Assembly: GCA_009930155.1 (NCBI GenBank)
Contig: RZYX01000017.1
Span: 1 to 29,537, forward strand
DNA from: Clostridia bacterium
GTDB lineage: Bacteria; Bacillota_A; Clostridia; Oscillospirales; Acutalibacteraceae
Reading direction: 5' to 3'
DNA: 29,537 nucleotides
Part shown: in pieces, positions 8,968-16,166 of the stretch
Position numbering within the stretch: the stretch's first letter is position 1
Layout of the letters: the number at the start of each line of letters is the position of its first letter
Made by a program: the position numbers and the translations under genes
Notes under the pieces: model-generated
Seen by the model: only the letters and a program-made list of their open reading frames with translations
What the model was told of the DNA's origin: nothing
Database searches by the model: none

Positions 8968-10470
8968 ATGTCTATTGATGCCCGTTCTTCTGGTATGCTT
9001 ATGCATGTCTCCTCATTACCTGGGCCTTTTGGTGTTGGTGTTCTTGGGAGAGAAGCATTAGACTTTGTTGATTTTATATCTCAGCTTGGATTTTCCTCGT
9101 GGCAAATTGTGCCCCTCAATCCTATTAATAATTGTCAATCTCCATACAAAATCTCAAGTGCATTCGCCGGTAACTATGTTTTTATAGACCCTCGTTCGCT
9201 CAAAACTCTTGGTCTTGTATCACAAGAAGAAGTGGATACTTGTATTTACGCAAAAAGCGAAACAGCCTACAACTACGATTTTGCCGCAGAGAAAATGCTT
9301 GCACTCTTAAAAGTCGCTTTCTCTCGCATTAGTAATACAATGCTGACAAGTATTGATGACTTTTCGTCTAAACATAAATGGATTGAACCTTATTCACTTT
9401 ATATGGCAATTAGAGAAAGTCAGGGAGGTGCTCCATGGTGGGAATGGACGTCAGGTTATGATGACTATGAATATTGCAAGCTACAATATAATAAATTCAC
9501 TTCTCAAATAAACTTTTGGAAATTTACCCAGTATATATTTTATTCCCAATGGTCGGTTATTAAAAACTACGCTAATATCAAAGGCATAAAAATAATCGAA
9601 GATATGCCTTTTCATGTGTCTATGGACAGTGCCGATGTTTGGAGCAATTCATATTACTTTCGGTTTGATATTAATGACCTTAAATCATCAAATGTTTCTA
9701 GCGATACTGATAACTCTTTTTTAGCTAACGATCAAGCTTGTTCTAATCCACTTTATAATTGGGACAATTTAGAGGATGAAGGATTTTCTTGGTGGATTTC
9801 TAGGCTAAAATTTTTAAACAACAACTTTGACATTATAAAGATTACTAATTTTAAGTCCTTTGAATCTTATTTATCTATCCCACCAGACGAAAAAATCACT
9901 GAAAGAGAAAAATGGGTTCAAGTTTCTGGTCAAAACTTTTTTAAAGCAATAAAAAATTCTTTGTCAGACATAAATTTAATTGCAAATGACCTTGGTAATA
10001 TTGAAGATGATGTAATAGAACTTTTAAATAACAATAATATATACGGTGTATGTGCTATGCAATTAGGATTTGAGTACGCCTCTAAAAACGACCATTTACC
10101 TCACAACTATACCAAAAATACAATTGCCTATCTTGGTACACATGATAACAAAACATTTATTGATTTTCTGCATGAGCTTGCAACAGATAAGCGAGAGTTC
10201 ACACTGAATTACTGCGGATTTCGTGGAGAAGATTGGGCCACACCCAAATATGATAATATTGCATGCCGTTGTGCTTTTGAGGCTTTGTGGCGTTCTCCTG
10301 CAACTTTAACCATTATAAATATTAAAGACATTTGTGGCATGACAAGTTCTGATAGCAAAGACCTTGCGGGCAAACAACAAAACAATTGGTATTTTAGGGT
10401 TGCAAGTGATTATTTACACAATATTGACGGCGACTATTTCAAACGCATAAACGAAATATTCAAACGATAA
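8968..10470 (+). CDS. GH77 4-alpha-glucanotransferase-like protein lacking catalytic residues
   Basis: A full-length (500 aa) member of the GH77/MalQ family, which transfers glucan chains in glycogen and maltodextrin metabolism. Family landmarks are clear: SPYKISSAFAGN, ADVWSNSYYFRFD, NPLYNWD, LPHNYTKNT, GTHDN and NNWYFRV. However the nucleophile motif, RIDHF in active enzymes, reads KITNF here (Asp to Thr293), and the acid/base motif AEDLG reads ANDLG (Glu to Asn340). Only the third carboxylate, Asp393 in THDN, remains, and the usual substrate-loop motif before NPLYNW (PPDxFSxxGQ) is replaced by FLANDQACS. The frame is otherwise intact, so this looks like a maintained pseudoenzyme, perhaps a glucan-binding or regulatory protein, rather than decay. 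The start is the ATG after AAAGGA; a TTG at 8950 is less likely. Confidence 0.9.
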   Translation: MSIDARSSGMLMHVSSLPGPFGVGVLGREALDFVDFISQLGFSSWQIVPLNPINNCQSPYKISSAFAGNYVFIDPRSLKTLGLVSQEEVDTCIYAKSETAYNYDFAAEKMLALLKVAFSRISNTMLTSIDDFSSKHKWIEPYSLYMAIRESQGGAPWWEWTSGYDDYEYCKLQYNKFTSQINFWKFTQYIFYSQWSVIKNYANIKGIKIIEDMPFHVSMDSADVWSNSYYFRFDINDLKSSNVSSDTDNSFLANDQACSNPLYNWDNLEDEGFSWWISRLKFLNNNFDIIKITNFKSFESYLSIPPDEKITEREKWVQVSGQNFFKAIKNSLSDINLIANDLGNIEDDVIELLNNNNIYGVCAMQLGFEYASKNDHLPHNYTKNTIAYLGTHDNKTFIDFLHELATDKREFTLNYCGFRGEDWATPKYDNIACRCAFEALWRSPATLTIINIKDICGMTSSDSKDLAGKQQNNWYFRVASDYLHNIDGDYFKRINEIFKR

Positions 10471-10492
10471 TTTTCTCCTTTCATATGTTTTT

Positions 10493-10540
10493 AAAAAGAG
10501 AAAACCCTACAGTTTAACACTGTTGGGTTTTCTCTTTTTT
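10493..10540. terminator. Bidirectional intrinsic terminator between convergent genes
   Basis: Stem AGAGAAAACCC-T-ACAGT with ACTGT-T-GGGTTTTCTCT, a single T-T mismatch, a five-base loop, A run before and T run after. It closes the GH77 gene on plus and can close the third cyclase gene on minus. Confidence 0.9.
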
Positions 10541-10581
10541 ATTACACTATTTTAATCAATATTATAAATTTTTAATTATTT

Positions 10582-12171
10582 TCATTGATAGTTTCTGATG
10601 CAGAATTTATATTGATCCTTACCATTACGCTTTGCTTCATACAACGCTTTATCAGCATTCTTATAAAGCTCATCATAAGTTGCTCCGTCCTTATTAAACA
10701 TTGATATACCCATACTCGTTGAAAGCTTATGGCTATAATTATGGTCTATGCCATATTTTTTATATGATGCAGATAACCTTTGAACCTTGTCACAAACCAA
10801 TGCAACGGACTGGACATTCTTAATGAATGCCACAAACTCGTCGCCTCCAATTCTACCCAAAATATCACTCTCACGGAAATAACTTTTAAGTTCATTAGAA
10901 AGCTCTAACAAAACATCGTCACCTACGAAATGCCCATGTGTATCATTTATAGACTTAAATTCATCCATATCTATAATAATAAAGGCATGAGAACCATCTG
11001 ATCCTTCACCTGCTATATACTCTTCAATAAGAAATTTAGTCGTCGTTTTATTATAAAGCTTTGTAAGCGGGTCCATCTGTGCTGCTGTTTTAAGCTTAAC
11101 TTCACTAGTCTTTCTATTATCAATGTCCTGAAGTAACTGCATAAGCCTAAATTCATCTTTGTTTTCTGTGTATTCTCGTATCATTAATGTTGATGTCCAC
11201 GCATATTCCCCGTTTGACCTCCGCCTGCGTGCTTCTTGATATATCTGCTTTTTGCCCTCTCTAAACTCATTTTTAATATTGTCTATAGAAAACTTTTGAG
11301 TATACTGTTCTACATCATCAGGATGCAGAAGCGTTTCCGTTATATGTTCCATGCTTTTTTCGTAACTATCTCTCATATGAGATGACTGAAAAGTGCCCTT
11401 GTTACGAACAAGAATAAACTCATTTTTATTAAGATTGACCTCATAGACTTCATCAAAAAGGTCTTCCAGTATACCTTGCATTCGTTTTTCAACAACATAT
11501 CCCCGTTGCTCAATTTTACTCTGAGCCAACAATACTTTCATCCTGCCAATATATGTTGTCTGAAACAATAGCCCTGAAATGAGCAAAAAAGGAATAGCAA
11601 TTAATGAAATCCTAATTATGCAAGTACCTATAATTACTGCTGTCAATATTACAAATATTTCAGATATTATGAGTATAAATGCCGTTTCATTTTTATCAAA
11701 CACAGGTGCTACTAATGCAAGAGTCAAAAATACAAACCATGATTCAATATGCCCATACAAAGAATATTGCAAAACAGCTACAAGACATATAGAAAACTCA
11801 AATATGCCCCAAAAAGACATATAAACCCATTTACTTTTTTTAATATTAACAGTTGATTTGTTCATAATATTTGCAATAAACACTAAATAAACAATTGACA
11901 AAACCACTAGAAAAACAAATAAGCAAATATATAATATGCCCTGAGTTGATTTTATGCTGTATTGGTTAACCTTTAAAAAGAAAGCATAAGTTGAGAACAC
12001 AAATATCAGCAGCATTGCTGGCACCATTCTTTTAAGGTTTGCTCTAGCTCTTGCATCCTCAGCATAAATAAAAGCTTTGTAATCCTCTGAATCTTTAGAG
12101 GATTTGGACATAGTTCTTATCTTTTTTATCTGCCCAAACAGGTTTACATATTCTCTCCATATGTTCTCCAC
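10582..12171 (-). CDS. Membrane diguanylate cyclase with PAS-like domain (GGDEF)
   Basis: A 529-aa sensor-type cyclase. After a short charged N-terminus come about six hydrophobic helices (roughly residues 50-215), then a PAS-like segment (about 230-360; DEVYEVNLNKNEFILV and a later RRRRSNGEYAWTSTLMI that resembles the PAS/PAC strand pair), then a GGDEF domain with GGDEF at 442-446 and an RESD I-site. It should synthesise cyclic di-GMP in response to a membrane or cytosolic cue. I chose GTG at 12171 because GAGGTGAT precedes it by a normal spacing; a frame to 12219 runs through that site. This is the third cyclase gene in 10 kb, but its domain plan differs from the tandem pair, so it is not a recent copy. 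Confidence 0.93.
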   Translation of the reverse strand: MENIWREYVNLFGQIKKIRTMSKSSKDSEDYKAFIYAEDARARANLKRMVPAMLLIFVFSTYAFFLKVNQYSIKSTQGILYICLFVFLVVLSIVYLVFIANIMNKSTVNIKKSKWVYMSFWGIFEFSICLVAVLQYSLYGHIESWFVFLTLALVAPVFDKNETAFILIISEIFVILTAVIIGTCIIRISLIAIPFLLISGLLFQTTYIGRMKVLLAQSKIEQRGYVVEKRMQGILEDLFDEVYEVNLNKNEFILVRNKGTFQSSHMRDSYEKSMEHITETLLHPDDVEQYTQKFSIDNIKNEFREGKKQIYQEARRRRSNGEYAWTSTLMIREYTENKDEFRLMQLLQDIDNRKTSEVKLKTAAQMDPLTKLYNKTTTKFLIEEYIAGEGSDGSHAFIIIDMDEFKSINDTHGHFVGDDVLLELSNELKSYFRESDILGRIGGDEFVAFIKNVQSVALVCDKVQRLSASYKKYGIDHNYSHKLSTSMGISMFNKDGATYDELYKNADKALYEAKRNGKDQYKFCIRNYQ

Positions 12172-12302
12172 CCATATCACCTCTTTCGCAAATAAAATCT
12201 TTAAACCGCAACAAATCATATATATATAAACTTAATGATTTGCAAAAATAAAGCTTCATAATAAAAACTGTATATATTAAGAAATAAAATATAAAAAGCA
12301 CT

Positions 12303-12342
12303 ATAACAAAAGTGATGCACAATCACTTTTGTTATTATATCA
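12303..12342 (-). promoter_or_regulatory. Extended -10 promoter with overlapping 14-bp palindrome
   Basis: On minus, TGATATAAT (complement of 12334-12342) is a full extended -10 element. Directly after it lies a perfect inverted repeat, arms 12303-12316 and 12322-12335 (ATAACAAAAGTGAT), whose right arm overlaps the -10. It may be an operator, a 5' stem-loop protecting the transcript, or a terminator of the upstream nadE operon (a T-rich stretch starts five bases past the stem). About 130 bases upstream of the third cyclase start. Confidence 0.5.
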
Positions 12343-12484
12343 TATTTAACAGCTCTTGCACAGCTAAAATATTTGTGTATTATGCCCTTTTTTCATAACT
12401 TTGTTTAATTTTTTTGTGTGCTATTTATAGGATGCTAGATTCATCTGTATATATAGCTTTCAAATATTTTATAAATATTAATTT

Positions 12485-12670
12485 AAGAGTTATAAATCAT
12501 AAAGAATAAACACTATTTTATCATTTTTCTATATTCATTTCTTTGCTCGCCAAAGAAACAAGTCAAAGAAAGGCGGCACGGGAAAACCCTCTGTGGACTT
12601 TCAGTCGATTTTCCCCCGTGACCCCCTTCCGTTCGATTTCGAGCAAGTCTTTTTAATACTATGTTTTATA
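12485..12670 (+). repeat. Dispersed structured intergenic repeat, copy 1
   Basis: About 185 bases that recur in reverse orientation at 24300-24480. The core 12538-12575 is identical in both copies and neighbouring bases are highly similar. It can fold: TTTCTTTG/CAAAGAAA with loop CTCGC; GGGAAAA (12580-12586) with TTTTCCC, enclosing GACT/AGTC (12596-12606); and an outer closing stem TTGCTCG (12543-12549) with CGAGCAA (12640-12646). The core is clearly richer in G and C than its surroundings. No reading frame is conserved. It may be a small non-autonomous mobile element or a structured RNA/DNA repeat. Confidence 0.8.
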
Positions 12671-12715
12671 AATTATAATTATATAACACATATAAACGCT
12701 TTATAGAGTCAAAAA

Positions 12716-13030
12716 TCAACCTATTTTCCTACCGTTCTTAATCATTATCTTACCAAAAAATGGTGCATTAATATGTCCGTTACATGTATCACCGTCAAAA
12801 CTTGCAACAACCTCTACTTCCTTGCCTGGAAGCATATCAGATCCACCTTTAACTGTTAGTGTATTACCTTTTTCAGCTATATGACTTATAAAGTAGCTTG
12901 GTATTTTGTTTACCCCTGGAATCTCAACATTAAATCCATATTTACCATTTTTGTCTATAATCTCAAGGACTGCATTTCCCTTAAAGAAAATCGTATTTAC
13001 TGAAAACTGCCATTTTCCTACGCCAATCAT
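12716..13030 (-). CDS. 104-residue protein of unknown function, downstream of nadE
   Basis: A 104-aa protein with a clear ribosome binding site (GGAGG eight bases before the ATG). It has no signal peptide and no membrane segment. Alternating hydrophobic residues and many Gly (GKWQFSVNTIFF, VLEIIDKNGKYGF, NTLTVKGG, VEVVASFDGDTCNGHI) suggest a small all-beta fold, such as a barrel. There is one Cys and a basic end. It starts 59 bases past the nadE stop on the same strand, so the two are probably co-transcribed, but nothing links it to NAD metabolism by sequence. I do not recognise the family. Confidence 0.8.
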   Translation of the reverse strand: MIGVGKWQFSVNTIFFKGNAVLEIIDKNGKYGFNVEIPGVNKIPSYFISHIAEKGNTLTVKGGSDMLPGKEVEVVASFDGDTCNGHINAPFFGKIMIKNGRKIG

Positions 13031-13089
13031 AATTAATACCTCCTATATCTTTTACATCTATTATATAAAGATTAAACATTGTCCGTGTA

Positions 13090-15006
13090 TTATAGCCGCC
13101 AAATATCTGCACTAGCATCAGATGGCATTCTAAAATCACCTCTTGGAGAAAGGCTAACACTACCAACCTTTGGTCCATCTGGCAAGCAAGAACGCTTAAA
13201 TTGGCTCTGAAAAAATCTTTTTAAAAATAACGAAAGCCATTTTTCTATTTCATCATGAGAATATTTGCCTTCAAAAGCTAGCTGTGCTAAGAACTTTAGT
13301 TTTTGTGGCTGTGTACCAAATCGCATAAAATGATACAAGAAAAAATCATGCAACTCATATGGCCCAATTTGCTCCTCTGTCTTCTGCTGTATTGCTCCGT
13401 GCTCATCAGGCGGCAAAAGTTCTGGGCTTACTGGCGTATCAAAAATCTTTAAAAGCACAGTTGCTGTTCTCTCATCTGAATTATCTGCAACATTTTTAAC
13501 CAAATGACGCACCAATGTTTTTGGAACACCTGCATTAACACCATACATACTCATATGGTCACCATTATATGTGCACCAACCCATTGCAAGTTCACTCAAA
13601 TCGCCTGTTCCAACAAGCAATGCACCCTCTTTATTTGCAAGGTCCATAAGGATTTGCGTTCTTTCTCTTGCCTGAGTATTTTCATAAGTTATATCATGAA
13701 TATTTATATCATGACCTATATCTTTCATATGCTGAATGCAAGCAGGACGAATGTCAATCTCTCTCTTTTCTGCTCCAATAGAATATATTAATTCCATTGC
13801 ATTTGTGTATGTCTCGTCTGTTGTTCCAAACCCAGGCATTGTAATACAAAGTATATTTTGCATTGGAAGCCCAAGCTTTTTCATTGCCTTTACTGTTACA
13901 AGCAGAGCAAGGGTTGAATCAAGCCCACCAGATATTCCTATAATTGCCTTTTTTGCACCTACATGTTTCATTCTTTTTGCAAGGCCTGAAGCCTGAATAG
14001 ACAAAATTTCCTTGCAACGCTCATTTCTATCTATAGCATCGCTAGGAACAAAAGGATATGCATTTATCTTTCTATCTATGGCTTTTTCATTAAGTGGTGA
14101 AAGGCTACATTCAACAATACTGTACTTGCCAAAAATTCCGCCACAATCATCTGCATTGTCTGCAAACACATTCCTCTTAATTCTCTCCGAATTAAGATTT
14201 TCAAAATCTATACAAGCAATAGCACTGTTCGCATCGTTTTTAAATCGTTCACTATCTGCAAGTATTACTCCGTTCTCTGCAACTATACAAGCGTCTGAAA
14301 ACACAAGGTCTGTTGTTGACTCGCCTGTAGCTCCGCTTGCAAAAACATATCCACAATATCCTCTTGCACTCTGTTGCTTTATAAGTTCTCTCCTATAATC
14401 ATGCTTTGTTACCAGCTCATTACTTGCCGAAACATTTAAAATGATATTGGCGCCCTCCAAAGCCATAACAGAACTTGGAGAAATAGGCACCCATAAGTCC
14501 TCACAAACCTCTATCCCAACTATTACGCTATCACTCATCTTAAATAAAAGTCTGCCAAACGGAACATTATCTGCACCAAATTTAACGCTATCAATCCTTG
14601 CATCTCTACCAGATACAAACCAGCGTTTTTCATAAAACTCACCATATGTTGGAATATATCTCTTTGGTACAAAACCTAAAAGTTTACCTTTTTGCATTAC
14701 TACCGCAACATTATAAAGACGATTGTCCGCACGTAGCGGCATGCCAATTACAATTAGTGCTGATATATCTTGTGTATTCTCAAGTATTTGCACAAGAGCC
14801 TTTTCACATTCATCATTTAGTATGCTCTGAGAAAATAAGTCAGCACAAGTATAGCCAGACAAAAATAGTTCTGGCAAAGCTATTATCTGTGCTTGTTGCT
14901 CCGCCGCTTTATATATCTCCTCAAGTGCCGACTTTGCATTCTTTTTAGGGTTTGCAACCTCAACAACAGGGCTGAGCGCTGCAACTTTTACAAAATCCAT
15001 ATTCAT
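13090..15006 (-). CDS. nadE: Glutamine-dependent NAD+ synthetase
   Basis: NadE performs the last step of NAD synthesis: ATP-dependent amidation of nicotinic acid adenine dinucleotide, with ammonia taken from glutamine. The 638-aa protein has both expected domains. The N-terminal nitrilase-type glutaminase (about 1-290) carries the Glu46 (LPELFLSG), Lys115 (PKRYIPTYGEFYE) and Cys168 (GIEVCEDLW) triad. The C-terminal synthetase has the P-loop SGGLDS at 359-364, GTGDLSELAMGW and KVGSVSLSPRGDFRMP near the end. The length is normal for the clostridial type. I use the ATG at 15006, seven bases after AGAGG; a second ATG follows two codons later. A near-consensus promoter lies upstream, and a possible structured RNA further upstream could also read into the gene. 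Confidence 0.97.
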   Translation of the reverse strand: MNMDFVKVAALSPVVEVANPKKNAKSALEEIYKAAEQQAQIIALPELFLSGYTCADLFSQSILNDECEKALVQILENTQDISALIVIGMPLRADNRLYNVAVVMQKGKLLGFVPKRYIPTYGEFYEKRWFVSGRDARIDSVKFGADNVPFGRLLFKMSDSVIVGIEVCEDLWVPISPSSVMALEGANIILNVSASNELVTKHDYRRELIKQQSARGYCGYVFASGATGESTTDLVFSDACIVAENGVILADSERFKNDANSAIACIDFENLNSERIKRNVFADNADDCGGIFGKYSIVECSLSPLNEKAIDRKINAYPFVPSDAIDRNERCKEILSIQASGLAKRMKHVGAKKAIIGISGGLDSTLALLVTVKAMKKLGLPMQNILCITMPGFGTTDETYTNAMELIYSIGAEKREIDIRPACIQHMKDIGHDINIHDITYENTQARERTQILMDLANKEGALLVGTGDLSELAMGWCTYNGDHMSMYGVNAGVPKTLVRHLVKNVADNSDERTATVLLKIFDTPVSPELLPPDEHGAIQQKTEEQIGPYELHDFFLYHFMRFGTQPQKLKFLAQLAFEGKYSHDEIEKWLSLFLKRFFQSQFKRSCLPDGPKVGSVSLSPRGDFRMPSDASADIWRL

Positions 15007-15057
15007 ATAAAAACCTCTCAAAAAAGTTAATCTATAACATTGTTCCGATATATTTCT

Positions 15058-15086
15058 ATTATATAACAATCATGTCCCTTTTTCAA
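15058..15086 (-). promoter_or_regulatory. Promoter of nadE
   Basis: On minus, TTGAAA (complement of 15081-15086), a 17-base spacer and a perfect TATAAT (15058-15063), about 52 bases upstream of the start. Confidence 0.75.
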
Positions 15087-15112
15087 TTAAAAACATGGTA
15101 TGTTTACACAAA

Positions 15113-15340
15113 TGTAAAAAATAAAGACTACCAAATTTATAAGTGACTTGCGTCCCCTTATAAATTTATGATAGCCTTTTTAAAAGAGTAATAATCAAAA
15201 TAACGCACCTTGACCCGCCCTTTTAAATTATCCTACTGATTTTACAGCAGATATACAAGAATGTTCCCCATTCGTTTCACACTAAATCAATAAATTTTTG
15301 TATATTTTATTCTACACGAGTAATTTAATTCTTAATTGCT
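15113..15340 (-). ncRNA. Candidate structured non-coding RNA upstream of nadE
   Basis: A minus-strand transcription unit without a reading frame. It starts behind a good promoter (15346-15374), can fold into a three-way junction and ends in an intrinsic terminator, giving about 225 nt. Predicted helices: P1 15321-15328 with 15223-15230 (8 bp); P2 15298-15305 with 15251-15258 (8 bp), stacked on hairpin GAATG/CATTC at 15259-15273; P3 CTGCTG/CAGTAG at 15233-15250. P3 and the terminator contain G-U pairs that form only in the minus-strand RNA, which supports that direction. It is either a free small RNA or a leader that attenuates nadE by read-through. I checked for signatures of T-box, c-di-GMP-I, SRP RNA and tmRNA and found none; I cannot assign a family. 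Confidence 0.5.
15115..15180 (-). terminator. Strong intrinsic terminator upstream of nadE
   Basis: Arms AAATTTATAAG (15133-15143) and its complement (15157-15167) are extended by AGACTACC (15125-15132) and GATAGCCT (15170-15177) after a two-base bulge. The extension pairs fully only in the minus-strand RNA (two G-U pairs). The minus transcript then reads TTTATTTTTT. Plus-strand use is possible but weaker. Confidence 0.75.
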
Positions 15341-15345
15341 AATAT

Positions 15346-15374
15346 ATAATAATCCGTAAGTGAAGTATAGTCAA
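15346..15374 (-). promoter_or_regulatory. Promoter of the candidate RNA
   Basis: On minus, TTGACT (complement of 15369-15374), a 17-base spacer and TATTAT (15346-15351). No coding frame with a ribosome binding site lies between it and the terminator at 15115-15180. Confidence 0.55.
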
Positions 15375-15415
15375 CAAAAAATAAAATCACTTTTATTTCA
15401 TATCTTTATTATGAC

Positions 15416-15463
15416 ACACTTGTGTTTCTTCTGCAACACTTTTGTTTCATTTTGCCGTATAAT
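15416..15463 (+). promoter_or_regulatory. Promoter and direct-repeat operator of first XRE gene
   Basis: TATAAT at 15458-15463, with a weak -35 near 15435-15440. Two near-identical 13-mers, ACACTTGTGTTTC (15416-15428) and ACACTTTTGTTTC (15436-15448), lie 20 bases apart over the -35 region, as expected for a repressor binding twice to its own promoter. Confidence 0.55.
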
Positions 15464-15491
15464 TTAACTACAAATATAAGAAGGTGATTTT

Positions 15492-15713
15492 GTGTATTAT
15501 AACGAACGACTGTTATTTTTAAGACAATCAAAAGAATTAACCCAAGAAGAGATTTCAAATGCCATAGGAATAAAAAGACAACAATACAGAAGATATGAAG
15601 CTGGTATAAATCTATTGCCAATAACACACTTAAAAGCACTTTGTGAAATTTATGGTGTTTCTGCTGATTATATTCTTGGATTACCGCAAAATTTAGATTA
15701 TCCAAAAAGATAA
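15492..15713 (+). CDS. Small XRE-family HTH regulator, first of a paralogous pair
   Basis: A 73-aa protein made up almost entirely of one Cro/CI-type helix-turn-helix: helices at about residues 4-12, the recognition pair LTQEEISNAIGIKRQQYRRYEAG at 16-38 in part, and LKALCEIYGVSADYILGL at the end, where the conserved YGVSADYILGLP tail is typical of Firmicutes XRE repressors. There is no effector domain. The start is GTG, preceded by AAGGTGAT at a normal distance. The second gene 170 bases on encodes a protein with the same length and an almost identical C-terminal third but a different recognition helix, so the two should bind different operators. It could repress itself through the repeats in its promoter. 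Confidence 0.9.
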   Translation: MYYNERLLFLRQSKELTQEEISNAIGIKRQQYRRYEAGINLLPITHLKALCEIYGVSADYILGLPQNLDYPKR

Positions 15714-15774
15714 ATACATTTTAATTATATTATTTGAATTTCATATATTAATCTATTTGTTTTATTGCATACTC

Positions 15775-15849
15775 AAACACTGTTATGTTTCATAGTTTAA
15801 CACCGTTTGATGTTAAAGTCAATAGTACTGTTTGGTGTTATGATATAAT
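15775..15849 (+). promoter_or_regulatory. Extended -10 promoter and operator repeats of second XRE gene
   Basis: TGATATAAT (15841-15849) is a perfect extended -10. Upstream lie two similar 15-mers, CACCGTTTGATGTTA (15801-15815) and TACTGTTTGGTGTTA (15826-15840), 25 bases apart, and a palindromic AAACA-N6-TGTTT at 15775-15790. These differ from the repeats at the first XRE promoter, matching the different recognition helices. Confidence 0.6.
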
Positions 15850-15882
15850 CTCTTTATTTAACAAATAAAGAAGGTTTTAATT

Positions 15883-16104
15883 ATGCAAATTGCAACAAAA
15901 ATACGAGAACTTCGAGAAGATAAAGATTTAAACCAAACACAAGTTGCAAAACTTTTAAGTACATCCCAAACAGTGTATTCGAGATACGAAAGAAATGAAC
16001 GCACACTGCCGATTGAACATTTAATTAAACTTTGTGAAATTTATGGCGTTTCTGCTGATTATATTCTTGGATTGCCTGAAGATTTAAAATATCCAAAAAG
16101 ATAA
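15883..16104 (+). CDS. Small XRE-family HTH regulator, second of the pair
   Basis: A 73-aa paralogue of the preceding regulator. The helix-turn-helix covers about residues 5-60, with LNQTQVAKLLSTSQTVYSRYE as the turn region in which the recognition helix (STSQTVYSRYERN) differs from its neighbour (GIKRQQYRRYEAG). The C-terminal segment from LCEIYGVSADYILGLP to YPKR matches the first protein nearly residue for residue, as does the DNA, which points to duplication with later divergence of DNA-binding specificity. The start is ATG with AAGG eleven or so bases upstream (AGAAGG at 15869-15874). It has its own promoter and ends at a strong terminator. Confidence 0.9.
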   Translation: MQIATKIRELREDKDLNQTQVAKLLSTSQTVYSRYERNERTLPIEHLIKLCEIYGVSADYILGLPEDLKYPKR

Positions 16105-16110
16105 GCAGAC

Positions 16111-16154
16111 AACAAGAAATAACCACACTTATTATAGTGTGGTTATTTCTTGTT
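16111..16154. terminator. Bidirectional intrinsic terminator between convergent operons
   Basis: A perfect 19-bp inverted repeat, arms 16111-16129 and 16136-16154 (core AACCACACT/AGTGTGGTT), with a six-base loop. It separates the XRE pair on plus from the ABC transporter operon on minus. Confidence 0.85.
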
Positions 16155-16166
16155 TAATTAAGTATA

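Larger units (their letters stand above)
12172..12715. other. Intergenic region with no gene; holds palindrome and dispersed repeat
   Basis: About 540 bases between two minus-strand genes. It contains the promoter/palindrome near 12303-12342 and the dispersed repeat at 12485-12670. The remainder is AT-rich without a supported reading frame; an apparent frame covering 12095-12322 is the upstream leader of the cyclase gene and has no ribosome binding site. Confidence 0.6.
15007..15491. other. Intergenic region between divergent nadE and XRE gene
   Basis: 485 bases with no protein gene. From left to right it holds the nadE promoter, a strong minus-strand terminator, the candidate folded RNA with its promoter, and the promoter with two direct repeats that serves the first XRE gene. 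Confidence 0.7.

Noticed and set aside
12095..12322. 75-aa frame upstream of the third cyclase
   Set aside because: Overlaps the cyclase start in another frame, no ribosome binding site; part of the leader.
12485..12670. Insertion sequence or transposase remnant at the dispersed repeat
   Set aside because: No transposase-like frame in either copy and no evident target-site duplication; kept only as a repeat.
14012..14398. 128-aa frame on plus inside nadE
   Set aside because: Antisense to a clearly coding gene; no ribosome binding site or family signal.
15125..15177. c-di-GMP-I riboswitch suggested by GGGGACGCAAGTC
   Set aside because: The second conserved block (GCACAGGGCAAACC) and the required helices are absent; the bases are the loop of the terminator hairpin.
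15200..15230. T-box-like GGGCGGGTCAAGGTGCG on minus
   Set aside because: Does not match the T-box core GGGTGGNACCGCG, and nadE is not a tRNA-related gene.
15409..15705. 98-aa frame on minus across the first XRE gene
   Set aside because: Lies opposite a clear XRE gene and its operators, has no ribosome binding site and a low-complexity translation; a shadow frame.
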